64,000 nucleotides of DNA from Paraburkholderia diazotrophica (GTDB lineage Bacteria > Pseudomonadota > Gammaproteobacteria > Burkholderiales > Burkholderiaceae), in NCBI RefSeq assembly GCF_900108945.1, contig NZ_FNYE01000041.1, positions 1 to 64,000 of the forward strand, in the 5' to 3' direction. Below the pieces are notes generated by a model that did no database searches, had not been told where the DNA came from, and saw only the letters and a program-made list of their open reading frames with translations. How positions within the stretch are numbered: the first letter of the stretch is position 1; every line of letters begins with the position of its first letter. This document shows, piece after piece, positions 54,836 to 62,887 of this stretch. Position numbers and translations under genes: made by a program.

Positions 54836-56365
54836 ATGCCCAGCCGGACCTCGCCGGCGCTCTGGACCCAACGTTTCCAGCGGTCGACCGAGTCAACCAT
54901 GAGCCTGCAAGGGCAGATTCGCCAGATGCTCGTCGCCGCGATTCTCGACGGCCAGTTGATGCCCGACAGTGCGTTGCCGTCGAGCCGTGAACTGGCCGAT
55001 CAGCTCGGTGTTGCGCGCAATACGGTCGTGCTCGCGTATCAGCAACTTGTCGAAGAGGGCTATCTGATTTCGCGTGAGCGCAGCGGCCATTTCGTGAATC
55101 CGGCGATGCTTGAAGGGCAACACGACTTCGTGTCGATACAGGCCGCGAACGCGCCGAGCGTCGCCGATATCGCGCATCCCGACTGGCGTCAGCGCGTGTC
55201 GCGTCCGCCGTCGATGCAGCGCAACATCGTGAAGCCCGGCAACTGGCAGAGCTATCAGTTCCCGTTCATCTACGGACAGTTCGACCAGACACTTTTTCCG
55301 ACCAACGATTGGCGCGAGTGCTGCATCAAGGCGCTGTCCGTGATGGAGATTCGCAACTGGGCGCCTGATCTGATCGAACGCGACGACGAGACGCTGATCC
55401 AGCAGATCTGCACGCGCGTGCTTCCCAGGCGCGGCGTGTTCGCGAAGCCCGATGAGATCGTCGTGACGATTGGCGCCCAACAGGCGCTGTATCTCGTTGC
55501 GGATCTGCTCGCGAATGAGCGGACCACGGTCGGGTTCGAGAACCCCGGCTATCCGGATGCGCGCAATATCCTGCTGAACCGCAATGCACGGCTGTTGCCG
55601 CTGCCTATCGATGCTGGCGGCGTTCGCACAGACCAGGACCGCGACGTGCTCGCGCAGTGCGACTACGTGTACGTGACGCCAAGCCACCAATGTCCGACGA
55701 CTGCGACGATGCCGCTTGAACGGCGCCAGGCGCTGCTCCATCTCGCGCAGCAGCACGATTTCGTCGTGATCGAAGACGACTACGAGAGCGAAAACAATTT
55801 CGCGGGCGCGCCGCATCCGGCATTGAAGAGCCTCGATACGATGGACCGCGTGATCTACATCGGTAGCCTGACGAAGACCTTTGCACCCGGCTTGCGCCTG
55901 GGCTATGTGGTCGGGCCGCGCGATCTGGTTCGCGAACTGCGCGCGTTGCGGCGTCTGATGGTTCGCCATCCCGCCGCGTATATCCAGCGGGCGTTTGCAA
56001 ATTTCCTCGCGCTCGGGCATCACGACACGCTGCTGCGCAAGCTCGCGCACGCGTATCGCGAGCGTGCGCAATTGCTGATGGCCTCAATCGATGCGCACAT
56101 TCCTGAAGCGCACTACGTGCCCGTCACGGGCGGCGCATCGTGTTGGGTCGAAGGCGAACCCTGGCTCGACGCGACGCGGCTTGCCGACGACGCGCAGACA
56201 CATGGCGTTCTGATCGAGCCCGGCAATGTGTTCTTCATGACAGGGCTCGAGCGGCAGCAGTGCTTTCGCATGGGCTTTTCAGCGATCAAGACGGAGAAGA
56301 TCGACGCCGGCGTGCAGGCGCTGGCGCGCGTCATTCGCGAGCAAAAGCCGCGGGCGCGTGCCTGA
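54836..56365 (+). CDS. MocR-type transcriptional regulator (GntR HTH fused to an aminotransferase-like domain)
   Basis: A 509-residue protein with TTAGGAGAAG before the ATG. The winged helix domain is LQGQIRQMLVAAILDGQLMPDSALPSSRELADQLGVARNTVVLAYQQLVEEGYLISRERSGHFV (about 24-87). The rest is a class I aminotransferase fold with VIEDDYESENN and the PLP Lys in YIGSLTKTFAPGLRLGYVVGP. MocR regulators bind PLP and an amine or amino acid and control its metabolism, as PdxR, GabR and TauR do. The oxidase, permease and dehydrogenase genes downstream are likely targets; the effector is probably an amine or amino acid. Confidence 0.92.
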   Translation: MPSRTSPALWTQRFQRSTESTMSLQGQIRQMLVAAILDGQLMPDSALPSSRELADQLGVARNTVVLAYQQLVEEGYLISRERSGHFVNPAMLEGQHDFVSIQAANAPSVADIAHPDWRQRVSRPPSMQRNIVKPGNWQSYQFPFIYGQFDQTLFPTNDWRECCIKALSVMEIRNWAPDLIERDDETLIQQICTRVLPRRGVFAKPDEIVVTIGAQQALYLVADLLANERTTVGFENPGYPDARNILLNRNARLLPLPIDAGGVRTDQDRDVLAQCDYVYVTPSHQCPTTATMPLERRQALLHLAQQHDFVVIEDDYESENNFAGAPHPALKSLDTMDRVIYIGSLTKTFAPGLRLGYVVGPRDLVRELRALRRLMVRHPAAYIQRAFANFLALGHHDTLLRKLAHAYRERAQLLMASIDAHIPEAHYVPVTGGASCWVEGEPWLDATRLADDAQTHGVLIEPGNVFFMTGLERQQCFRMGFSAIKTEKIDAGVQALARVIREQKPRARA

Positions 56366-56381
56366 ACGCACGCATCAGCTA

Positions 56382-56402
56382 ATGCCGGCATTGCGCCGGC
56401 AT
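56382..56402 (+). terminator. Stem-loop after the MocR gene
   Basis: ATGCCGGC-ATTGC-GCCGGCAT is a perfect 8-bp stem. A second hairpin (GCGTGC..GCACGC) overlaps the stop codon region. No T run follows. Confidence 0.45.
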
Positions 56403-56554
56403 CGACGTGGCCGCTTCCACTTTGCTGGCCCAGGCGAAAGCCACCAACTGGAACTACCGCGCGAGGCGGACGTTATCTACCGTGTCGACTAAGGATGCCA
56501 CATGCGCGATAAGGCGTCGCGTGGCCCAAGAAGTCATCTAACAGGAGACACGGT

Positions 56555-56956
56555 ATGTCAGACACGCTCAAGACAGCGTCCGTCAGCGCGGACACGCTCG
56601 CTGCCTTTTCCGACGCATTCAACCGCCACGACGCCGACGCGCTGATGGAGTTCATGACGGGCGATTGCGTCTTCGATGCCGCCGGCGGGAACGAAGTCTA
56701 CGGCACGCGCTTCGTCGGAAAAGACGCCGTGCGCGCGGCCTTCGAAGCCGTCTTCAGGACCTTCCCCGATGCGCATTGGGGCCATGGCAGACACTACGTC
56801 TCGGGCGAGCGCGGGGTATCCGAATGGGTGTTCAGCGGCACGCATCTTGAGGGCTGGCGCATCGAGGCCGAAGGCTGCGATCTTTTCGAGTTCCGTGACG
56901 GACTGATCGCAGTCAAGCGCGCGTTCCGCAAGGAACGTCCGAAGCAGGTCGCGTGA
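56555..56956 (+). CDS. NTF2/SnoaL-like protein
   Basis: A 133-residue protein with ACAGGAG before the ATG. The cone-shaped NTF2 fold is suggested by LAAFSDAFNRHDADALMEFMTGDCVFDAAGGNEVYGTRFVGKDAVRAAFEAVFRTFPDAHW, SGTHLEGWRIEAEGCDLFEFRDGLIAVKRAF. Members act as isomerases, hydrolases or binding proteins on small molecules. It lies 19 bases before the flavin oxidase gene, so it probably acts in the same pathway. Confidence 0.85.
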   Translation: MSDTLKTASVSADTLAAFSDAFNRHDADALMEFMTGDCVFDAAGGNEVYGTRFVGKDAVRAAFEAVFRTFPDAHWGHGRHYVSGERGVSEWVFSGTHLEGWRIEAEGCDLFEFRDGLIAVKRAFRKERPKQVA

Positions 56957-56975
56957 TGCCGATGAGGAGAGTCGC

Positions 56976-58397
56976 ATGAAACACGGTGTGATTCATCTTG
57001 AGGGCGCGGATTCCGCGTTCGAGCGCACGAACGGCAACGACACCCGTTACGACCCGACTTACGATCCGCTCGTTTCACCGGGTCCCGGCCAGGGCAAGCA
57101 GTACGCGCCGACGTACTGGGCCGCGACGGCGGGGACGGCGCCGCCCGACGACGGTCCCGTCGCGCAGGACATGGACGTCGACGTGGCGATTATCGGCGGC
57201 GGTTACACGGGCCTGTGCACGGCGTTATTTCTGGCGCGCGAGCACGGCATCAAGGCCGTCGTGCTCGAAGCGAACCGCGTCAGCTGGGGATGCAGTAGCC
57301 GCAATGGAGGGCAGGGGCAGAACGCGTCAGGGCGTCTGTCGCGCTCGCAATGGATTGAGCGCTGGGGCAAGGACGTCGCGCTCAAGATGCACGATGAAAT
57401 TGCGCAGGGCTTCGAGACGTTCAAGTCGCTGGTCGCGATGATCGATTGCGATCCACAGCCGGGCGGGCATTTTCTGATCGCGCATCGGCCGCGGATCATG
57501 GAAAAGCTCGCGGCAGAAGCGAAGGTCTGGAAGGACGTGTTCGGCTATCCGTCCGAGCTGATGAGCGCAGAAGCTTTTCGCCGCGAGTACGTGAACGATG
57601 CCGAAGCGGCGGGCGCACTGCATGAGCCCGAAGGCATCGGCATTCATCCGCTGAAGCTCGCTTACGGGTATTTGCAGCTCGCGCGCGAAGCGGGCGCGAA
57701 AGTGCATCCGGCAAGTCCCGTCATCGGCTGGGAAACGATCAAGGGGGTGCATCATCTGCGAACCCCAGGCGGCACCGTGCGGGCGCGCGCAGTCGGCATC
57801 GCGACGGGCGCCTATACGGCGCCGGGGCTGCATCCGTCGCTGCACAGCAAGGTCATGCCGATCCTGTCGAATTCGATGGTGACGCGTCCGCTCACGAAAG
57901 CCGAACTGGATGCGTGCAACTTCCGCACGCACCAGGTGCTCACCGATACGCGCACGCTGCGCTTCTATTACCGTCTGCTGCCCGACAACCGCGTGCAAAT
58001 CGGCAGCCGCAGCGCGATCACGGGCCGCGACGCGCCGAACCCGCAACACTACGATCTGCTCGTGCACGGCTTGCAGCGCAAGTTTCCGGCGTTGCGGGGC
58101 ATCGATATCGATTACTCATGGTGGGGTTGGGTCGACGTGAGCCATGACATGATGCCGCGCGTGTTCCAGCCTGATCCGAAGGAATCGGTGTTCTACGCGC
58201 TCGGTTATGGCGGCAATGGCGTGTCGTATTCGTCGCAGGCGGGTCGGCGGCTCGCCGAGCGCATTGCAGGCAAGGGCGCGCAGCAGACACTGCCCATCTT
58301 CACGTCGCCGCTGCCCGCGCACATGTTCGCGCCGTTCAGGCGCGTCGGGCAGCGCATGTTGTACCACTGGTATTTCCTGCGCGACGAGCAGCGTTAG
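56976..58397 (+). CDS. FAD-dependent oxidoreductase, DadA/PuuB type
   Basis: A 473-residue amine oxidase-like flavoprotein with GAGGAG before the ATG. A 65-residue N-terminal extension precedes the FAD-binding VDVAIIGGGYTGLCTALFLAREHGIKAVVLEANRVSWGCSSRNGGQ. The C-terminal half has RFYYRLLPDNRVQIGSRSAITGRDA and YALGYGGNGVSYSSQAGRRLAERIAG. The pattern is that of gamma-glutamylputrescine oxidase and similar D-amino acid dehydrogenase family enzymes. The MocR regulator upstream and the permease downstream support an amine or amino acid substrate. The precise substrate is not known. Confidence 0.85.
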   Translation: MKHGVIHLEGADSAFERTNGNDTRYDPTYDPLVSPGPGQGKQYAPTYWAATAGTAPPDDGPVAQDMDVDVAIIGGGYTGLCTALFLAREHGIKAVVLEANRVSWGCSSRNGGQGQNASGRLSRSQWIERWGKDVALKMHDEIAQGFETFKSLVAMIDCDPQPGGHFLIAHRPRIMEKLAAEAKVWKDVFGYPSELMSAEAFRREYVNDAEAAGALHEPEGIGIHPLKLAYGYLQLAREAGAKVHPASPVIGWETIKGVHHLRTPGGTVRARAVGIATGAYTAPGLHPSLHSKVMPILSNSMVTRPLTKAELDACNFRTHQVLTDTRTLRFYYRLLPDNRVQIGSRSAITGRDAPNPQHYDLLVHGLQRKFPALRGIDIDYSWWGWVDVSHDMMPRVFQPDPKESVFYALGYGGNGVSYSSQAGRRLAERIAGKGAQQTLPIFTSPLPAHMFAPFRRVGQRMLYHWYFLRDEQR

Positions 58398-58568
58398 GCG
58401 CTTGAGCGAAACACGAAACGCGCATTCTTTCTTCACATAAGAACGTCTTCAGCGGGGATGCGGCGGGTGGCCGGATTCATCCGGCGTCCGCGCGCGCCAA
58501 CGCGGCGCAGCAGCACACGCAGGCCCATGCGGCCCGACAGCGCCGTCCTGAACGCATATGGAGGTGAC

Positions 58569-60014
58569 ATGCAGCACGCGGAAAATGGCAATCAACTGAA
58601 GTGCAGTCTGAAGCAAAGGCACATGACGATGATCGCGCTGGGCGGCGTGATCGGAGCGGGGCTTTTTGTGGGGAGCGGCGTGGTGATCCAGCAGGCAGGC
58701 CCCGCCGCGATCCTGTCGTTCCTGCTGACGGGCGGCCTCGTCGTGCTCGTGATGCGGATGCTCGGTGAAATGGCATCCGCGATGCCCGCTGTCGGTTCTT
58801 TCTACGAGTATGCGCGGCTCGCGTTTGGCGAGCGCAAGCCATCGGGGGAGCTGGCCGGCTTTCTGACGGGCTGGATGTACTGGTACTTCTGGGTCATCGT
58901 CGTCGCCGTCGAGACAGTCGCGGGTGCGCACCTCGTGCAGTTCTGGCTGCCGCAGGTGCCGGCATGGGCCATCGGGCTCGCACTGCTGCTCGTGCTGACG
59001 CTCACCAATCTCATCTCCGTCGGCAGTTATGGCGAGTTCGAGTTCTGGTTCGCGTCGGTGAAAGTGGCGGCCATCATCGTGTTCCTGTTCGTCGGCACGC
59101 TGTTCGTGCTCGGCATGTGGCCGCACGCCAATCATGCGGCGTTGCCCGTTGCGCAGATAGCGGCGCATGGCGGCTTCATGCCCAAGGGCATCGGCCCCGT
59201 GCTGAGCGGTGCTGTCGCGGCAACAGGCTTCTACTTCGGCGCGGAAATCGTCACTATTGCGGCAGCCGAAGCACGCGAGCCCGAACGGGCCGTGGCCAAA
59301 GCGACGAACTCGGTGATTACGCGCGTGCTGGTGTTCTACGCGGGCTCGATCCTGCTCGTCGTCGCGATCGTGCCGTGGAATTCACCGGCGATGTCGACGC
59401 CGTATGTGAGCGCGCTCGAGGCGATGCACATTCCCGCCGCCGCGCATCTGATGAACGCGATCATCCTGACAGCCGTGCTGTCCGCGCTGAACTCGGGCCT
59501 CTATGCCGCGTCGCGGATGATGTTCGCGCTGACGCGCCGTGGTGATGCACCCCGCTCGCTCGCGAAGGTCAACAGTCGCGGCGTGCCCGTGCGCGCGATT
59601 CTGATCGGCACGTTGTTCGGCTACGCGTCGGTGGTGATGTCGTATGTCTCGCCGGATACGGTGTTCGCGTTTCTCGTTAATTCGTATGGCACCGTCGCGA
59701 TCTTCGTGTATGTGCTGATCGCGCTGTCGCAACTGAAGCTGCGCGCCCGGCTCGAACGCGAAGCGCCTGGCAAGCTGCGCGTGAAGATGTGGTGCTACCC
59801 GTACCTGACGTGGTTCGCCATCGTCGGCATGGGCGCGATCATCGTGGCAATGGCGTTCATTCCTGACCAACGCAAGCCGCTGTGGTTCGGCGTGGTCAGC
59901 CTCGCGGTGCTGATTGCGGTCTACTGGCAGCGCGGCCGCTGGCGCAAGGATGCCGGCCAAACGCAGCATTCGATCGATACTGAACAGATGCGCGTTTCCG
60001 GCCGGCGGTATTGA
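58569..60014 (+). CDS. Amino acid permease, APC family (GabP/AroP group)
   Basis: A 481-residue permease with 12 spans. ATG 58569 sits right after GGAGGTGAC. It opens LKQRHMTMIALGGVIGAGLFVGSGVVIQQAGPA and has GSFYEYARLAFGERKPSGELAGFLTGWMYWYFWV, SYGEFEFWFASVKVAAI and GAEIVTIAAAEAREPERAVAKATNSVITRVLVFY. The GabP-like features and the link to the amine oxidase suggest uptake of GABA, a related amino acid or an amine. It is a different protein from the permease at 47475. Confidence 0.9.
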   Translation: MQHAENGNQLKCSLKQRHMTMIALGGVIGAGLFVGSGVVIQQAGPAAILSFLLTGGLVVLVMRMLGEMASAMPAVGSFYEYARLAFGERKPSGELAGFLTGWMYWYFWVIVVAVETVAGAHLVQFWLPQVPAWAIGLALLLVLTLTNLISVGSYGEFEFWFASVKVAAIIVFLFVGTLFVLGMWPHANHAALPVAQIAAHGGFMPKGIGPVLSGAVAATGFYFGAEIVTIAAAEAREPERAVAKATNSVITRVLVFYAGSILLVVAIVPWNSPAMSTPYVSALEAMHIPAAAHLMNAIILTAVLSALNSGLYAASRMMFALTRRGDAPRSLAKVNSRGVPVRAILIGTLFGYASVVMSYVSPDTVFAFLVNSYGTVAIFVYVLIALSQLKLRARLEREAPGKLRVKMWCYPYLTWFAIVGMGAIIVAMAFIPDQRKPLWFGVVSLAVLIAVYWQRGRWRKDAGQTQHSIDTEQMRVSGRRY

Positions 60015-60095
60015 CTTGAAAGCTCAGGCAAAACCTGGACGGAAGCGGCCCCGGGCACTTGCGAGTGCATGGGGCCATGTCGAATTCCGTGACTT

Positions 60096-60959
60096 TCAAA
60101 GCGACGTCGCGTGCCGATCCGACGATTCGCCGACGCCTTTGCACGATGGCGTGCCGGCAAACTGCAGCAACGGCGCGATCGCCAATGCGGTTTCCTTCAT
60201 CTTCGGTACGGCCTCCAGCAAGTCGTTGAGATTCGCGCGCGCGGTCGGCGCATGAACGGCCAGCGCCGCCAGCACATTGCCATTCGCGGCATCTCTCACG
60301 GGTACTGCGATGGCAACCATCCCCCGGACGAATTCCTCGTTGTCGATACCGATCCCGCGCACGCTTAGCCGGTCGAGTTCGGTTTCGAGCAGGCTGCGGT
60401 CCGTCAGCGTGCGATACGTCATGCGCTTGAGTGTCAGACGCGACACGGCGAGCCGCCGCTCCGCCAGCGGCATCTGCGAGAGAAACAGCTTGCCGCTCGC
60501 GGTGCAGTGCAGCGGCACGCGCATGCCGGGCTGCATGTGGAGCCGCAACGGCTCGGCTGTTTCCACGCGCTCGATATACAGCACCGTGTCGCCGTCGAGC
60601 GCCGTCAGATTGCACGTTTCGCCGAGCACGTCGACAAGCGAGCGCAAGAGCGAACGGCATGCGCGCGTGAACGTGTTGTTCGCAAGCGTGGCGAGCGCAA
60701 GGCGCGCAGCGCGCGGACCGAGTGCGATCGCGCGCTCGGCGCCGCGCGAGTCCGGCATGTGAGTGACATATCCCTGTGCCTCGAGCGATTCGATGAGCCG
60801 CATCAGCGTGGCCTTCGGAATATGCAGCCGCACGGACAATTGCGACAGCGAATACGGCTGTCCCGCCGAAGCCAGTTGTTCGAGCACGGCGAGCGGGCGC
60901 AGCACGCGCGTGTTGTCGTGCAGCGGATCGTTCGGCGACAGTGCGGTGTCGTCTCGCAT
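60096..60959 (-). CDS. IclR-family transcriptional regulator
   Basis: A 287-residue regulator. The N-terminal winged helix is RVLRPLAVLEQLASAGQPYSLSQLSVRLHIPKATLMRLIESLEAQGYV, and the effector domain contains ETCNLTALDGDTVLYIERVE, MQPGMRVPLHCTASGKLFLSQM and RGIGIDNEEFVRGMVAIAVPVRDAANGNVLAALAVHAP, all typical of IclR. It is divergent from the GMC oxidoreductase gene across 174 bases and convergent with the permease gene. It most likely controls the GMC dehydrogenase and MFS genes. Confidence 0.92.
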   Translation of the reverse strand: MRDDTALSPNDPLHDNTRVLRPLAVLEQLASAGQPYSLSQLSVRLHIPKATLMRLIESLEAQGYVTHMPDSRGAERAIALGPRAARLALATLANNTFTRACRSLLRSLVDVLGETCNLTALDGDTVLYIERVETAEPLRLHMQPGMRVPLHCTASGKLFLSQMPLAERRLAVSRLTLKRMTYRTLTDRSLLETELDRLSVRGIGIDNEEFVRGMVAIAVPVRDAANGNVLAALAVHAPTARANLNDLLEAVPKMKETALAIAPLLQFAGTPSCKGVGESSDRHATSL

Positions 60960-61133
60960 TCGGAATCCCGTTCGGATGGGTAAAGTGAAACAAAAAGGTC
61001 GGTTGCTGTACCAGATTCGACCTGTCTCCTTGAAGCCGGCGCCTTCTGTCGATATTTTTACACGAAACATACCGGTTTTTGGTTTCAACAGAAGCGCGGA
61101 AATCGAGGCCGGAGACTGCAGGAGACATTCGCT

Positions 61134-62789
61134 ATGCCACGTCGTTTCGACTTTGTCGTCGTCGGCGCCGGTTCGGCCGGCTGCGTGCTCGCCAACCGTC
61201 TGTCGGAAGACGGGCGCTATTCCGTCTGTCTGCTCGAGGCGGGTCCCGCCGATCGCTATGTGTGGATTCACATCCCGATCGGGTACGGCAAGACGATGTT
61301 TCATCCCGTCTATAACTGGGGCTTCCATACCGACCCCGATCCGAACATGAACAACCGCAAGCTGTATTGGCCGCGTGGCCGCACGCTTGGCGGCTGCAGT
61401 TCGATCAACGGTCTCATCTACGTGCGCGGACAGAAGGAGGACTATGACCATTGGTCCGCGCTCGGCAATCGCGGTTGGAGCTGGGACGAATGCCTGCCGT
61501 ACTTCCGGCGGCTCGAGCACAACGAACTCGGTGAAGGCGCGACACGCGGTGTCGATGGGCCGCTATGGGCGTCGATGATCCGGCAGCGTCATGAACTCGT
61601 CGATGCGTTCATCGCCGCGTCGAACCGGCTCGGCGTGCGTACCGTCGACGACTTCAACACGGGCGATCAGGAAGGCGTCGGCTACTACCAGTTGACGACA
61701 CGCCGCGGCTGGCGCTGCTCGACTGCCGTCGCATATCTGAAACCCGCGCGGCAGCGCGCGAATCTGCACGTTGAAACGGATGCGCAAGCGTCAAGGATTC
61801 TGTTCGACGGCACGCGCGCGATAGGCGTTCAATACGTGCAGCGCGGCGAGGTGCGTGAAGTGCATGCGGATCGCGAGGTGATACTGGCGGCGGGCGCATT
61901 GCAGTCGCCGCAGCTGCTGCAACTGTCGGGCGTCGGGCCGGCGGCGCTGTTGCAAGAGCACGGCATTCCCGTCGTGGCCGCTCGCGCGGGCGTCGGCGAA
62001 AACCTGCAGGACCATCTGCAGTTCCGGCTGATCTACGAGGTCGCCAGGCCGATCACCACCAACGACCAGCTTCGTTCGTGGACGGGCCGCGCGAAGATGG
62101 GCCTGCAATGGGCGTTGTTTCGCGGCGGACCGCTCGCCGTCGGCATCAACCAGGGCGGCATGTTCTGCCGCGCGCTTCCTGATGAAGCGAAGACACCCGA
62201 CATCCAGTTCCACTTCTCGACGCTCTCCGCCGATTCCGCCGGCGGCGACGTGCATGCGTTTTCCGGCTGCACGTATTCGGTCTGCCAGTTGCGGCCCACA
62301 TCGCGCGGCGTGGTGCGTATCCGCTCGACGAATCCACTCGACGCGCCGTCGATCCAGCCGAACTATCTCGCCACCGATCTGGACCGGCGCACGGCCGTCG
62401 CGGGCGTGCGCCTTGCACGGCGCGTCGCCGCCACGCAGCCGATGGCTTTGCTGATGAAGCGCGAAGTGCGCCCCGGCGCGGACGCGCAGACGGACGACGA
62501 GCTGCTGCAGTTCTGCCGCCAGTATGGGCAGACGATTTTTCATCCATCGGGCACCGCGAAGATGGGCACGACCGATGATCCGCTCGCCGTGGTCGACGAA
62601 CGTCTGCGCGTCTATGGCACACGCGGGCTGCGTGTCGTCGATTGCTCGATCATGCCGACGCTCGTCTCCGGCAACACAAACGTTCCGATCGTGATGGTCG
62701 CGGAAAAAGCGTCCGACATGATTCTCGACGACGCACGCAGATCCAGTCTTCACGATCGCGCGAACGTGCCGGCGGAAGTCGCCGTCTGA
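61134..62789 (+). CDS. GMC-family FAD oxidoreductase, choline dehydrogenase-like
   Basis: A 551-residue flavoprotein, normal length. CAGGAGA lies before the ATG. The FAD-binding FDFVVVGAGSAGCVLANRLSEDGRYSVCLLEAG opens the protein, followed by the GMC signature regions WPRGRTLGGCSSINGLIYVRGQKEDYDHW and GALQSPQLLQLSGVGP. The C-terminal FHPSGTAKMGTTDDPLAVVDERLRVYGTRGLRVVDCSIMPTLVSGNTNVPIVMVAEKASDMI contains the His of the active-site pair. These enzymes oxidise alcohols (choline, polyethylene glycol, sugar alcohols or aromatic alcohols) to aldehydes. The substrate is not evident. Confidence 0.92.
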   Translation: MPRRFDFVVVGAGSAGCVLANRLSEDGRYSVCLLEAGPADRYVWIHIPIGYGKTMFHPVYNWGFHTDPDPNMNNRKLYWPRGRTLGGCSSINGLIYVRGQKEDYDHWSALGNRGWSWDECLPYFRRLEHNELGEGATRGVDGPLWASMIRQRHELVDAFIAASNRLGVRTVDDFNTGDQEGVGYYQLTTRRGWRCSTAVAYLKPARQRANLHVETDAQASRILFDGTRAIGVQYVQRGEVREVHADREVILAAGALQSPQLLQLSGVGPAALLQEHGIPVVAARAGVGENLQDHLQFRLIYEVARPITTNDQLRSWTGRAKMGLQWALFRGGPLAVGINQGGMFCRALPDEAKTPDIQFHFSTLSADSAGGDVHAFSGCTYSVCQLRPTSRGVVRIRSTNPLDAPSIQPNYLATDLDRRTAVAGVRLARRVAATQPMALLMKREVRPGADAQTDDELLQFCRQYGQTIFHPSGTAKMGTTDDPLAVVDERLRVYGTRGLRVVDCSIMPTLVSGNTNVPIVMVAEKASDMILDDARRSSLHDRANVPAEVAV

Positions 62790-62887
62790 TTCACCGCATT
62801 GCAGCGTCGGGCCCAGCAGGAGACCACGAGGGCCTGTGCTAATGCCGCCGCGCAATGGCGGCCCGGCCGTCCTATGGAGGAGCAGCT

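Noticed and set aside
60960..61520. Extending the IclR frame upstream to 61520
   Set aside because: The extra N-terminal residues would overlap the divergent GMC gene and have no helix-turn-helix similarity; homologues begin just before the winged helix at 60959.
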